Counted from the first letter of the stretch, positions 25,188 through 34,258 are shown. The stretch: DNA of 52,808 nt from Rhodocyclaceae bacterium (GCA_020445785.1 JAGRFZ010000081.1:1-52808), one strand, 5' to 3'. A program made the numbers and translations. The notes: a model not told the origin generated them from the sequence alone.

Positions 25188-26348
25188 ATGTTCATCGACG
25201 ATCTTCGCGCCGATCTGGACGAGATCGACCGCCTCGGCCTGGTCCGTCACCGGCGTTCCCAGCAGTCGCCCTGCGGGCCACACGTCCTGCGCGACGGACG
25301 CGAATACCTGTCCTTTTGCAGCAACGACTACCTCGGCCTGGCCGCCGCGCCGGCCTTGGTCGACGCCCTCGCCGAGGGCGCCCGCCACTGGGGCGCCGGT
25401 GCCGGTGCGTCCCATCTGGTCAGCGGCCACTACGCGGTGCATGACGAACTGGAGCGGGCCCTGGCCAGCTTCTGCGGCTGCGAGCGCGCGATCTCGTTCT
25501 CGACCGGCTACATGGCCAATCTGGCTGCGGTCGGCACCCTCGCCGGTCGCAGCGACGCCATCTTCGCCGATCGCCTCAACCATGCCTCGCTGGTCGATGG
25601 CGCGCTGCTGAGCCGGGCCCGCCTCTGCCGCTACCCCCACCTCGACCTCGACCACCTCGCGCACCAGCTCGCGACCACACCCGCACGCCGGCGGCTGATC
25701 GTCAGCGACACCGTATTCAGCATGGACGGCGACCTCGCGCCGGTGCCGCAGCTCCTCGAACTGGCCGAGCGCCACGACGCCCTGCTGGTGCTCGACGACG
25801 CCCACGGTCTCGGCGTGCTCGGGCCCGAGGGTCGCGGCAGTCTCGCCCACTTCGACCTCGTCTCACCCCGACTGGTGCTGATCGGCACCCTGGGCAAGGC
25901 CGCCGGCCTGGCGGGCGCCTTCGTGGCCGGCCAGGCCGACGTCATCGAGTGGCTGCTGCAAAAGGCGCGCAGCTATATCTTCACCACCGCTGCGCCGCCA
26001 GCGCTTGCCCACGCTCTGCTACAGGCCCTCGACCTGATCCGCGCCGCCGATTCCCGCCGCGCCGCCCTGCGGGAACTGGTGGCGCACCTGCGTTCCGGCC
26101 TGAGGGCGGGCGGTTGGCGCACCATGGACTCCGCGACCCCGATCCAGCCCGTGATCGTCGGCGGCAACCGGGAAACGCTGGCGCTTTCGCGAAGCCTCGA
26201 CGAGGCCGGCGTCTGGGTGCCAGCGATCCGCCCGCCGACCGTGCCCGAGGGCAGCGCACGACTGCGCATTTCCCTCTCCGCGGCCCACGCACGCGCCGAC
26301 GTGGACCGCCTCCTGTACGTGCTCGGGCGCCGCGAGGCCGGCGCATGA
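25188..26348 (+). CDS. bioF: 8-amino-7-oxononanoate synthase
   Basis: This 386-residue PLP enzyme condenses pimeloyl-ACP or pimeloyl-CoA with alanine. The start MFIDDLRADLDEIDRLGL, the FCSNDYLGLAA, GAGASHLVSGHYAVHDELE and the lysine motif LIGTLGKAAGLAGAFV are all diagnostic. The ATG at 25188 follows GGAAG. A TTG at 25167 would add seven residues. Its stop overlaps the bioH start (ATGA). Confidence 0.95.
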   Translation: MFIDDLRADLDEIDRLGLVRHRRSQQSPCGPHVLRDGREYLSFCSNDYLGLAAAPALVDALAEGARHWGAGAGASHLVSGHYAVHDELERALASFCGCERAISFSTGYMANLAAVGTLAGRSDAIFADRLNHASLVDGALLSRARLCRYPHLDLDHLAHQLATTPARRRLIVSDTVFSMDGDLAPVPQLLELAERHDALLVLDDAHGLGVLGPEGRGSLAHFDLVSPRLVLIGTLGKAAGLAGAFVAGQADVIEWLLQKARSYIFTTAAPPALAHALLQALDLIRAADSRRAALRELVAHLRSGLRAGGWRTMDSATPIQPVIVGGNRETLALSRSLDEAGVWVPAIRPPTVPEGSARLRISLSAAHARADVDRLLYVLGRREAGA

Positions 26349-27118
26349 GCGAGAGCGCGCCCGAAGCGGAAGATCGTCCGGTGCGGCCGCCCCTGGTGAT
26401 GTTGCACGGTTGGGCTTCGAGCCCGGCAGTCTGGCACGCGATGAGGTCGTCGATGGGCGGGTCGCCCGCCCAGGCGCCCGCCCTGCCGGGAAACCCCGGT
26501 GGCGCCGACGGACTGGCACCCCGGCTCGACGACTGGAGTGCGGCCGTGCTGGCGGGCCTGCCGCCGCGCTTCGATCTGTGCGGCTGGTCGCTGGGAGGAC
26601 TGCTGGCGATCGGCATCGCGTTGGCCGCACCCGAGCGGGTGCGCCGCATCGCGCTGATCGGCACCAGTCCATGCTTCTGCGCGCGGGCCGACTGGCCCCA
26701 CGCCCTCGACGGCGCCGTGGTGGCGGGATTCCGGGCGGACTTTGCCGATCGACCGGCGCGTGTGCTGAGCCGCTTTCATGCCCTGCAATGCCTCGGCGAC
26801 GCACGGCGCCGAACGGTGGCCGACGGCCTTGCCCAGGCCGCGGCGCCGGCCGCTGGGTCCGGCGGCCTCGCCGCCGGCCTGCAAGTGCTCGACGAGACCG
26901 ACATACGCCCTCGGCTGGCCGAACTGCGCCAGCCGGTGCGGGTGCTGCACGGCGCCGACGACGCGCTGATTCCAGCCGCCGCCGCGGCCGCCCTGTGCGA
27001 CGGCCTGGCCAATGCGCGCCTGACCATGCTGGAGGATTGCGGCCACGCCCCCCAGCTTTCGCGACCGCAGGATTGCGCCGGCCTGCTCGACGGCTTTCTC
27101 GGCGAGCCGGATCGATGA
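26345..27118 (+). CDS. bioH: Pimeloyl-ACP methyl ester carboxylesterase
   Basis: This 257-residue alpha/beta hydrolase has the BioH arrangement: PPLVMLHGWASSPAVW, nucleophile elbow LCGWSLGGLLAI, DDALIPAAAAA for the acid and EDCGHAPQLSRP for the His. BioH releases pimeloyl-ACP from its methyl ester after fatty-acid elongation. The start and stop overlap bioF and bioC by four bases each, so translation is coupled. Identity as BioH rests on the operon context as well as sequence. Confidence 0.88.
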   Translation: MSESAPEAEDRPVRPPLVMLHGWASSPAVWHAMRSSMGGSPAQAPALPGNPGGADGLAPRLDDWSAAVLAGLPPRFDLCGWSLGGLLAIGIALAAPERVRRIALIGTSPCFCARADWPHALDGAVVAGFRADFADRPARVLSRFHALQCLGDARRRTVADGLAQAAAPAAGSGGLAAGLQVLDETDIRPRLAELRQPVRVLHGADDALIPAAAAAALCDGLANARLTMLEDCGHAPQLSRPQDCAGLLDGFLGEPDR

Positions 27119-27972
27119 TCCGCGACCCCGAGCGCATGGATGCCGACGCGCCAGCGGTCAACACCGCCGACGAGGACCGCCTGCCGCCGCCCGACCCGAC
27201 CCGCCGACGGGTGGCCGCGCGCTTCGGCCGTGCCGCTGCCGGCTACGACGAGGCCGCCACCCTGCAACGCCGGGTGTGCGACCGGCTCTCCTTACTCGCC
27301 CTCGATCATCCGCCACCGGCCGGCGCCATCGTCGACGCCGGCTGCGGCACCGGTCACTGGCTGCCTGCGCTACGCAGGGCCTTCGGCGAACGCCTGCTGG
27401 TGGCTGCCGATCTGGCCCTGCCGATGCTCGCGCAACTGCGCCGCAGCCAGCCGGACCAGCCCTGCGTTGCCGCCGACCTCCATGCCCTTCCGCTCGCCGA
27501 GGAGAGCGCCGCCGGTATCTGGTCCAGCCTATGCCTGCAGTGGTGCCGCCCGGACGCGTCACTCATGGAGCTCGCCCGCGTGCTGCGACCCGGCGGCGTG
27601 CTGTGGCTGTCCACGCTCGGACCGGGCACCTTCTCCGAGCTTCGGACGGCATTCGCCGGCATCGACGAGGCCCGCCACGTGCTCGACTTCGTCCCGCCCG
27701 AGCGGCTGGACGCCGCAGTCGCGCGCGCCGGTCTGTCGGTGCTCGCCCGCGACCGCCGTCGCCACGTCGCCTGTGCACCGGACCTCGCCGGTCTGCTGCG
27801 GGCGATCAAGGCGGTCGGCGCCCAGGAGGTCGGCGACAACCGCCGGCAGGGGCTCCTCGGCCGCCAGGCGTGGCGCACCGTCGAGCGCCGCTACGAAGCC
27901 TACCGGCGCACCGACGGCCTGCTCGAAGTCGGCTACGATGCCCTCTATCTAGTACTGCGCAAATCGCCGTGA
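27115..27972 (+). CDS. bioC: Malonyl-ACP O-methyltransferase
   Basis: This 285-residue SAM methyltransferase starts the pimelate arm by methylating malonyl-ACP. The N-terminus RRRVAARFGRAAAGYDEAATLQ and the SAM-binding VDAGCGTGHWLPALRRAF are BioC-like. Further on come SLCLQWCRPDASLMELARVLRPGGVLWLSTLGPGTFSELRTAF and VGAQEVGDNRRQGLLGR. It overlaps bioH (ATGA) and bioD (GTGA). Confidence 0.92.
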   Translation: MIRDPERMDADAPAVNTADEDRLPPPDPTRRRVAARFGRAAAGYDEAATLQRRVCDRLSLLALDHPPPAGAIVDAGCGTGHWLPALRRAFGERLLVAADLALPMLAQLRRSQPDQPCVAADLHALPLAEESAAGIWSSLCLQWCRPDASLMELARVLRPGGVLWLSTLGPGTFSELRTAFAGIDEARHVLDFVPPERLDAAVARAGLSVLARDRRRHVACAPDLAGLLRAIKAVGAQEVGDNRRQGLLGRQAWRTVERRYEAYRRTDGLLEVGYDALYLVLRKSP

Positions 27973-29030
27973 GCCCGACCCGCAGCTATTTCATCGCCGG
28001 CACCGACACCGAGATCGGCAAGACCTACACCACCTGCGCACTGCTCCACCATGCGCGTGGCACCGGCGCCCGCGTGCTCGGTATGAAGCCGGTGGCGGCC
28101 GGCGCGGAGGAGGTGGACGGTCGGCCGCGCAACCAGGACGCCCTGGCGCTGATTCGCGCCAGCAGCTTCGCGGCCGACTACGATCTGGTCAATCCGGTGT
28201 GCCTGACCGAGGCCGTCGCGCCGCACATCGCGGCCGCCGACGAGGGCCGGCAGATCGATGCCGCCACCATCCTCGCCGCCCGCGACAGCCTGGCGGAACA
28301 CGCGGATCTGCTGCTGATCGAAGGCGTCGGCGGCTTCCGCGTGCCGCTGCAACTGGCCTACGACACCGCGGATCTGGCGGTGGATCTCGCGGCACCGGTG
28401 ATTCTCGTGGTCGGCCTGCGGCTCGGCTGCATCAACCACGCGCTGCTCACGGCCGAGGCGATTCGTGCCCGCGGTCTCGAACTGGTCGGCTGGATCGGCA
28501 ACGGCATCGACGCACAGATGAGCCGCCGCGACGAGAACATCGCCGCCCTCGACGAGCGCCTGGGCTGCGAACGGCTGGGGGTGCTTCCCCACGATGCAAC
28601 GCAGGATCCGGCCGCGAATGCGGGTCTGCTGCGCCTGCCGGCGGCGTCGACCGATGCGGCCGACGCCATCGTCCTGCTCGACAGTGCCGCCGGCCTGCAT
28701 GCCGGGCACCACGGCCGCGTGGTCGTGACCGGCAGTCACGGGGGCGTCAGCGCCGCCCGTTACGCGCTGCGCGCCGGTCCCCGCCTGAGTTTCTTCAACG
28801 ATGCCGGCCACGGCAAGGCGGACGCCGGCATCGCGGCGCTCGCGATCCTGCAGCAGGCGGGTCTGGCGGCGGCGTGCTACCGCCACGACAGTGCCCGCAT
28901 CGGCGACGCCCGCGACGGCTTCGGCCACGGCAACATCAGCGCCATGAACGACGCCGCGGCGGCCCTCGGCCTGCGGGTCGGCATGAGCGTGGCCGAGGCA
29001 GCCAGCCGCAGCGCCGCCCACGCCGACTGA
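27969..29030 (+). CDS. bioD: Dethiobiotin synthetase with an extra C-terminal domain
   Basis: This 353-residue protein has a normal BioD in residues 1-~228: P-loop GTDTEIGKTYT (11-21), KPVAAG, and EGVGGFRVPL (118-127). BioD forms dethiobiotin from diaminopelargonate, CO2 and ATP. Residues ~230-353 are an additional domain not found in typical ~225-residue BioD. It carries VVVTGSHGG (251-259), FFNDAGHGK (275-283), RHDSARIGD (305-313) and GHGNISAMNDAA (319-330). I recall such motifs in standalone proteins of unknown function. The GTG start overlaps the bioC stop, and no frameshift separates the two parts, so this looks like a real fusion. Confidence 0.85.
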   Translation: MSPTRSYFIAGTDTEIGKTYTTCALLHHARGTGARVLGMKPVAAGAEEVDGRPRNQDALALIRASSFAADYDLVNPVCLTEAVAPHIAAADEGRQIDAATILAARDSLAEHADLLLIEGVGGFRVPLQLAYDTADLAVDLAAPVILVVGLRLGCINHALLTAEAIRARGLELVGWIGNGIDAQMSRRDENIAALDERLGCERLGVLPHDATQDPAANAGLLRLPAASTDAADAIVLLDSAAGLHAGHHGRVVVTGSHGGVSAARYALRAGPRLSFFNDAGHGKADAGIAALAILQQAGLAAACYRHDSARIGDARDGFGHGNISAMNDAAAALGLRVGMSVAEAASRSAAHAD

Positions 29031-29076
29031 CGCTCCCCGCCCCCCTCGGTCGCCGGTCGGTGCGTGCCGGGTCGGA

Positions 29077-29243
29077 CTAGTGGTCTGCTTCGTAAATCAA
29101 GGAACATGACGAAAGTGATGCATCGGGTACCGTGGCAAGGCGCGAACCACAGCGATAGCGGGGCCTATCGCGAGGATGAGCAACGCCGCCACGGTGCGCG
29201 AGGCGCGCTTTCGTATTGCGGCATTTGCGAAGTGGACCACTAG
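29077..29243. mobile_element. MITE-like inverted-repeat element, ~167 bp
   Basis: The ends form imperfect 21-bp inverted repeats (29077-29097 and 29223-29243) matching at 18 positions. Both outer edges are CTAGTGGTC-type, and CTAG may be a target duplication. Inside is a second hairpin, GCGATAG-N6-CTATCGC, around 29152-29171. No protein is encoded. The structure is typical of a non-autonomous element derived from a small transposon. Confidence 0.6.
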
Positions 29244-29301
29244 ACTGAAGCACGGCCGCCCGGACGAGCGGCGGCATTCATCCACGGCCGGAGGGCACAG
29301 C

Positions 29302-29673
29302 ATGTTCGACATCCGCATCCACAACCAGGATTTTTCGGTGCGCGCCCGCATCGACGACAGCCCGATCGGTCGGCGCATCGTCGACGCACTGCCGTTCCAT
29401 GCCCACGCCCGGGTTTGGGGCCACGAGATCTATTTCGGCACATCCCTCGAAATCGACCTCCCCGCCGACGCCAGCGCCGACGTCGAAGTGGGCGCCCTCG
29501 CCTACTGGCCCCCGGGCCACGCCTTTTGCATTTTCTTCGGCCCGACCCCCGAGAGCGACGGCGATCGGCCGCGCGCCGCAGGTCCGGTCGCGGTGTTCGG
29601 ACATTTGCTCGACGACCACCGGCCGCTGGGATTCGTCAAGGACGGCGATCTGCTCGAAGTGGAACGAATGTGA
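29302..29673 (+). CDS. Cyclophilin-like fold protein
   Basis: This 123-residue protein resembles the TM1367/DUF3830-type cyclophilin-like family. Features include SPIGRRIVDALPFHAHARVWGHEIYF, VEVGALAYWPPGHAFCIFFGPTP and VFGHLLDDHRPLGFVKDGDLLEVERM. The biochemical role of the family is not known. The ATG at 29302 has GGAGGG eight bases upstream. The frame is open further upstream through the MITE, which is not credible as coding. Its stop overlaps the GTG of the AraC-like gene (GTGA), so the two are co-translated. Confidence 0.75.
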   Translation: MFDIRIHNQDFSVRARIDDSPIGRRIVDALPFHAHARVWGHEIYFGTSLEIDLPADASADVEVGALAYWPPGHAFCIFFGPTPESDGDRPRAAGPVAVFGHLLDDHRPLGFVKDGDLLEVERM

Positions 29674-30158
29674 GCGCGCGGCGCCCAGCCGCAAGGCCGG
29701 AAGCGGCAGATCGACCCGCGTCTAGGAATCGGCCGCCAGGCCTGATCGACGACCGGACCTTTGCGCGCCTTTGCCACGCCCGCGACCTGCTCGGCGACTT
29801 GGGAGAAGGCCGGCTTTCGATCGAGCGCATCGCACGCGAAGCCGCAATGTCCCGCTTCCACTTCAGCCGCTGCTTCAAGGCGAGTTTCGGCCAGACTCCG
29901 CATGCCTATCGCACGACGCTCCGCATCGAGCGGGCCAGGCACCTGCTGATTGTCAGCGACCGCTCGGTGACCGAGCTCTGCATGGCGCTCGGTTTCAGCA
30001 GCGTGTCGAGCTTCAGCCTGCTGTTTGCGCGACATGTCGGCATGTCCGCCACCGTCTATCGACGCCAGCTCCGGGCGATGGCGGCCTCGCCACGCCGGTT
30101 TCCCGCTGAACTCGTGCCCATGTGCTTCGCGTCGAGGTATTGCCCGGCGCCGCGCTGA
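29670..30158 (+). CDS. AraC-type helix-turn-helix regulator
   Basis: This 162-residue protein has the AraC/XylS double helix-turn-helix: ARDLLGDLGEGRLSIERIAREAAMSRFHFSRCFKASFGQTPHAYRTTLRIERARHLL (first half) and VTELCMALGFSSVSSFSLLFARHVGMSATVYRRQ (second). It lacks the usual N-terminal ligand domain, so effector sensing is not evident. It starts in the stop of the cyclophilin-like gene and ends 94 bases before the VOC gene, which it might regulate. Confidence 0.85.
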   Translation: MSARRPAARPEAADRPASRNRPPGLIDDRTFARLCHARDLLGDLGEGRLSIERIAREAAMSRFHFSRCFKASFGQTPHAYRTTLRIERARHLLIVSDRSVTELCMALGFSSVSSFSLLFARHVGMSATVYRRQLRAMAASPRRFPAELVPMCFASRYCPAPR

Positions 30159-30251
30159 TGCGCAATTTTCGATAAGCAGTCGTGGCGTCGGGCTGCCAAG
30201 CTTCCAGCAGCCGCAGTGACGGCCTTTCCACCCATGAAAAGGAGTGACGCC

Positions 30252-30665
30252 ATGATTCAACGACAGAGCCACGCCAGTGTATTCGTCCTCGACCAGGACC
30301 GTGCCCTCGCGTTCTATCGCGACAAGCTGGGTTTCGAAGTGCGTACCGACATGACCATGGATGGCGGCTTCCGCTGGCTTACGGTCGGACCCAGAGGCCA
30401 ACCCGATTTCCAATTGATCCTGATCTCGCCGAGCCCGGGTCCGATGTTCGATGAAGACGCAGCGACACAACTGCGCGCGCTGGTGGAGAAGGGGGTGTTC
30501 GGCATCGGCGTGTTCGAAACCGCGGACTGCCAGGCGACCTTCGAGGCACTGCAGGCCGAGGGCGTGTCCTTCCTGGCACCGCCGACCGAGCGCTTCTACG
30601 GCATCGAGGCGATGGCCCGGGACGACTCGGGCAACTGGTTCAGCATTACCCAACGCAGATCCTGA
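30252..30665 (+). CDS. VOC (glyoxalase/bleomycin-resistance fold) protein
   Basis: This 137-residue single-domain VOC protein contains SVFVLDQDRALAFYRDKLGFEVRTDMTM, GFRWLTVGPRGQPDFQLIL, VFGIGVFETADCQATFEALQAEGVSF and GIEAMARDDSGNWFSIT. The family binds a metal and acts on or sequesters small molecules, and the substrate is not predictable. AAAGGAG lies about eight bases before the ATG at 30252. The AraC-like gene upstream is a possible regulator. Confidence 0.85.
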   Translation: MIQRQSHASVFVLDQDRALAFYRDKLGFEVRTDMTMDGGFRWLTVGPRGQPDFQLILISPSPGPMFDEDAATQLRALVEKGVFGIGVFETADCQATFEALQAEGVSFLAPPTERFYGIEAMARDDSGNWFSITQRRS

Positions 30666-30741
30666 CACGGCGCGACGCAGACGGATGGAGACCGGCCGGC
30701 GGCGGCCGGCCTCCGATCCGATATACTCCGCTGCGCCCACC

Positions 30742-31551
30742 ATGCCCGTCGATCACTACGAGAATTTCCCGGTCGCCTCCGTGCTGCTGCCGTCGCCGCT
30801 GCGCGAACCGGTCGAGGCCATCTACGCCTTCGCCCGCTCGGCCGACGACATCGCCGACGAAGGCGACGCCGATGCCGACACACGACTCGCCAGCCTGGAC
30901 GCCTACCGGCGCCAGCTCGACGGGATCGCCCGCGGCGCGCGCGCCGCCGACCCCATGTTCGACCGGCTCGCGCGGGCGGTGCACGGCTGGCAGCTGCCAC
31001 TGCCACTGATGCATGACCTGCTCGACGCCTTTTCCCAGGACGTGCTCAAAACCCGCTACCGCGACTTCGACGATGTGCTCGACTACTGCCGGCGCTCCGC
31101 CAATCCGATCGGCCGCCTGCTGCTGCGACTCTACCGTGCCGAGAGCGAGCGCAATCTGCGCGATTCGGACGCGATCTGCAGCGCGCTGCAGCTGATCAAC
31201 TTCTGGCAGGACGTCGCGATCGACTGGCAAAAAGGCCGCATCTATCTGCCGTCCGACAGCATGGCCCGCTTCGGTGTCGACGAAGCACAGCTCGCGGAAG
31301 CCCGGGTCGACGCGGCGTGGCGCGCGCTGATGGCCTTCGAGGTGGCGCGGGCACGCCAGATGATTCTCGACGGCGCGCCCCTCGCCCGGCGCTTGCCGGG
31401 CCGCATCGGCTGGGAGCTGCGGCTGGTGGTCGAAGGCGGATTGCGCATTCTGGAACGGATCGAGGCCGTCGGCTACGATGTGTTCCGCCACCGACCCACT
31501 CTGGGCAAGGCCGACTGGGCCCGCCTGGTGTGGCGCGCGACAACTCGCTGA
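30742..31551 (+). CDS. hpnC: Squalene/hopanoid biosynthesis protein HpnC
   Basis: This 269-residue protein of the squalene/phytoene synthase fold has the first Asp-rich motif AFARSADDIADEGD, then YCRRSANPIGRLLLRLY, and the second metal-binding site ALQLINFWQDVAIDWQKGRIYLP. In the three-enzyme bacterial route, HpnC converts presqualene diphosphate to hydroxysqualene. It is six bases upstream of hpnD and part of hpnCDE. Confidence 0.92.
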   Translation: MPVDHYENFPVASVLLPSPLREPVEAIYAFARSADDIADEGDADADTRLASLDAYRRQLDGIARGARAADPMFDRLARAVHGWQLPLPLMHDLLDAFSQDVLKTRYRDFDDVLDYCRRSANPIGRLLLRLYRAESERNLRDSDAICSALQLINFWQDVAIDWQKGRIYLPSDSMARFGVDEAQLAEARVDAAWRALMAFEVARARQMILDGAPLARRLPGRIGWELRLVVEGGLRILERIEAVGYDVFRHRPTLGKADWARLVWRATTR

Positions 31552-31557
31552 ACCGAC

Positions 31558-32391
31558 ATGGATCCACACCAGTACTGCCAAGACAAGGCGGCCGCGAGCG
31601 GCTCGAGCTTCTACTACAGCTTCCTCTTCCTCCCCCCCCACCGGCGCCGCGCAATCACCGCCCTGTATGCGTTCTGTCGCGAGGTGGACGACGTGGTCGA
31701 CGAGTGCCACGACCCCTCGATCGCCCAGAACAAGCTCGACTGGTGGCGCGACGAGGTGGGCCAGATCGCCGACGGCAGCCCCAGGCATCCGGTCGGCCAG
31801 GCGCTGGCGGAGGTGGCCCACGACTTCGACCTCCCGGGCGAACAACTGCTCGAAATCATCGACGGCATGCAGATGGATCTGGTGCAGGCGCGCTACGCAG
31901 ATTTCCGCGGCCTGCAGCTCTACTGCTACCGCGTCGCCAGCGTGGTCGGCCTGCTGTCGGCCGGCATCTTCGGCTACCAGGACCGCCAGACCCTGAAGTA
32001 CGCCCACGATCTCGGCATGGCGTTCCAGCTCACCAACATCATCCGCGACGTCGGTGAAGACGCCCGTCGCGGCCGCATCTACCTGCCGGTCGAGGAACTG
32101 CAACGCTTCGGCGTGCCTGCGGACGATCTGTTCGAGGCGCGCTACGGCGCCGCCTTCCGTGAACTCATGGAATTCCAGTTCCAGCGGGCGGAATCCTTCT
32201 ATCGCAAGGCATTCGAGCAGTTGCCGGCGGTGGACCGCAAGAGCCAGCGCCCCGGCCTGGTGATGGCGTCGATCTACCGCAGCCTGCTCGACGAGATCCG
32301 CGCCGACGGTTTCCAGGTGCTGGATCGCCGCACCTCGCTGACGCCACTGCGCAAGATCTGGCTGGCCGGCACCACCTGGATTCGGGCGTGA
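31558..32391 (+). CDS. hpnD: Presqualene diphosphate synthase HpnD
   Basis: This 277-residue protein has the same fold as HpnC: FLPPHRRRAITALYAFCREVDDVVDEC carries the Asp-rich site, then YCYRVASVVGLLS, and TNIIRDVGEDARRGRIYLP carries the second. HpnD couples two farnesyl diphosphates to presqualene diphosphate, the first step of the HpnDCE squalene route. Its stop overlaps the hpnE GTG start. Confidence 0.93.
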   Translation: MDPHQYCQDKAAASGSSFYYSFLFLPPHRRRAITALYAFCREVDDVVDECHDPSIAQNKLDWWRDEVGQIADGSPRHPVGQALAEVAHDFDLPGEQLLEIIDGMQMDLVQARYADFRGLQLYCYRVASVVGLLSAGIFGYQDRQTLKYAHDLGMAFQLTNIIRDVGEDARRGRIYLPVEELQRFGVPADDLFEARYGAAFRELMEFQFQRAESFYRKAFEQLPAVDRKSQRPGLVMASIYRSLLDEIRADGFQVLDRRTSLTPLRKIWLAGTTWIRA

Positions 32392-33680
32392 AGCCCGAAA
32401 TCGCCGTCATCGGCGGCGGCTACGCCGGGCTTGCCTGCGCCGTCGCACTGGCCCGCTCGGAGCGGGTGCGGGCGACGGTGTTCGAGTCGGGCCGCGTACT
32501 CGGCGGTCGCGCACGGGTGGTCACCCGCCAGGAACCACCGGTGGACAACGGCCAGCACATCCTGATCGGCGCCTATACCCAGCTGCTGCAGACCATGCGC
32601 CAGGTCGGCGTCTCCCCCAAGGTGCTCGAAAGCCTGCCGCTCACCATCGCTTACGCCGACGGCTTCGCGCTGCGTGCCGCCCGCCTGCCGTCGCCGCTGC
32701 ACCTCGCGGTCGGCCTCGCCCGTGCCCGCGGCATCGACTGGGCCGACCGCTTCGCCGCGGCACGGTTGATCCGTCACCTGCGGCACCACGACTGGCAGAT
32801 CGCCCCGGACCGGTCGGTGACCAATCTGCTGATCGATACCGCTCAGACCGCGACCCTGCGCGCGCGACTGTGGGAACCCCTGTGCGTGGCGGCGCTCAAC
32901 ACGCCGGCCGCCGAGGCCTCGGCCCAGGTCTTCGCCAACGTCCTGCGCGACAGCCTCGCCGCCGGCAGTGCGGCGAGTGAGTTGCTGATTCCCCGTGTCG
33001 ACCTGTCCGAGCTGTTTCCGGTGCCGGCGACACGCTGGCTCGGCCGGCGAGGCCACAGCGTGCGCACCTCGGACCCGATCCGCGCGATCCGCATCGAGGA
33101 CGGTGCGTTCTGGCTCGACGGCGGCCCCAGCTGGGCCGGCTACAACCAGGTGGTGGTGGCCACTGCGCCCCACCATGCCGGTGCCCTGCTGGCCCCATTG
33201 CCGGGGCTCTCGTCCCTGTGCGGGACGATCTCCGCCTTCGACTATCAGCCGATCACGACGGTCTACCTGCAGTTCGACCGGCCGCCCGACATCGGCCCGC
33301 CGATGCTCGGTCTCTCCGACGGGCCGGCCCAGTGGCTGTTCGACCGGGGGTGCCTGGGCGGCCCGGACGGTCTACTGGCCGCGGTCGTCAGTGCCCGCAG
33401 CGGCTTCGACGAACTGCCCCATCGGGAACTGGAATTGGCCGTCCAGCGACAACTCGAGCAGGCATTCGGGCGCCTGCCATCGCCCATCTGGGTACGCACC
33501 ATCGCCGAGAAGCGGGCCACGTTTTCGTGCCGTCCCGGACTCGACCGGCCCGACAACCTTACGCCCGTGCCAGGGCTCTGGCTGGCCGGCGACTACACCC
33601 GCGGGCCCTATCCGGCAACCCTGGAAGGCGCTGTGCGAAGCGGCCTTGCCGCGGCGCGCGGCATACTCGCCTCGCTCTGA
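32388..33680 (+). CDS. hpnE: Hydroxysqualene dehydroxylase HpnE
   Basis: This 430-residue FAD-dependent amine-oxidase-fold protein has the Rossmann start IAVIGGGYAGLACAVALA, FESGRVLGGRAR, DNGQHILIGAYTQLLQTM and the C-terminal LWLAGDYTRGPYPATLEGAVRSGLAAARG. HpnE reduces hydroxysqualene to squalene. The hopene cyclase gene is not in the window, so the product may feed hopanoids elsewhere. Confidence 0.93.
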   Translation: MKPEIAVIGGGYAGLACAVALARSERVRATVFESGRVLGGRARVVTRQEPPVDNGQHILIGAYTQLLQTMRQVGVSPKVLESLPLTIAYADGFALRAARLPSPLHLAVGLARARGIDWADRFAAARLIRHLRHHDWQIAPDRSVTNLLIDTAQTATLRARLWEPLCVAALNTPAAEASAQVFANVLRDSLAAGSAASELLIPRVDLSELFPVPATRWLGRRGHSVRTSDPIRAIRIEDGAFWLDGGPSWAGYNQVVVATAPHHAGALLAPLPGLSSLCGTISAFDYQPITTVYLQFDRPPDIGPPMLGLSDGPAQWLFDRGCLGGPDGLLAAVVSARSGFDELPHRELELAVQRQLEQAFGRLPSPIWVRTIAEKRATFSCRPGLDRPDNLTPVPGLWLAGDYTRGPYPATLEGAVRSGLAAARGILASL

Positions 33681-33850
33681 GCGCACGGTTCGGGGGCGAT
33701 CGGAGCGGTCGGCCGAGCACGGATTCGATCGGACGCGAAGGCCATGGTGAGGGCGGGCAACGAACAGCCGGCCGAAGCGGGGCCACCCATCCACCCGTGC
33801 GGAGCTTCAGTGCCTGGTACGCCGGTCTCCTGCCCGGGCCGCGCGCGGGC

Positions 33851-34258
33851 TCAGGCCGGTTGGCGCTCCTTGTTGAGGGCGCTGGCCAACTGCTTGTCGG
33901 TGCCGGTGATGTGCAGCAGCAGCCAGTCCTTGAGAAAGTCGAGCAACTCGCTGGGGTGGATCTCGCCGCGCTCGCACTGCGCCTCGAACTCGCGCACCTG
34001 CTGGATCAGGCGGGCATGGTTGTTCTTGTGGGCCTGCGCGACCTCGCTCGGAATGTGGACCATCAGCGCCTCTTCGCTGCGGAAGTGATAGCGCGTGTAT
34101 TCGATCAATTCCTTGAGTACGAGCGCGGTGGTCGCCTCGCCTTCTCCGGCCTGGATGGAATCATGGAGGCGATTGAGAATCGCCACCAGCACGGTGTGCT
34201 GGGCATCGATCTCCATGTGGCCGGTGGCCATCGAAGCGTTCCATTCGATCAGCGGCAT
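33851..34258 (-). CDS. Bacteriohemerythrin
   Basis: This 135-residue single-domain hemerythrin is an oxygen-binding di-iron four-helix protein. The ligand helices are MEIDAQHTVLVAILNRLHDSI, YHFRSEEALM, AHKNNHARLIQQVREFE and FLKDWLLLHITGTDKQLA. Such proteins carry or sense O2 and can detoxify NO. It has no fused methyl-accepting domain, so it is a free cytoplasmic protein. It is transcribed separately from its neighbours. Confidence 0.9.
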   Translation of the reverse strand: MPLIEWNASMATGHMEIDAQHTVLVAILNRLHDSIQAGEGEATTALVLKELIEYTRYHFRSEEALMVHIPSEVAQAHKNNHARLIQQVREFEAQCERGEIHPSELLDFLKDWLLLHITGTDKQLASALNKERQPA

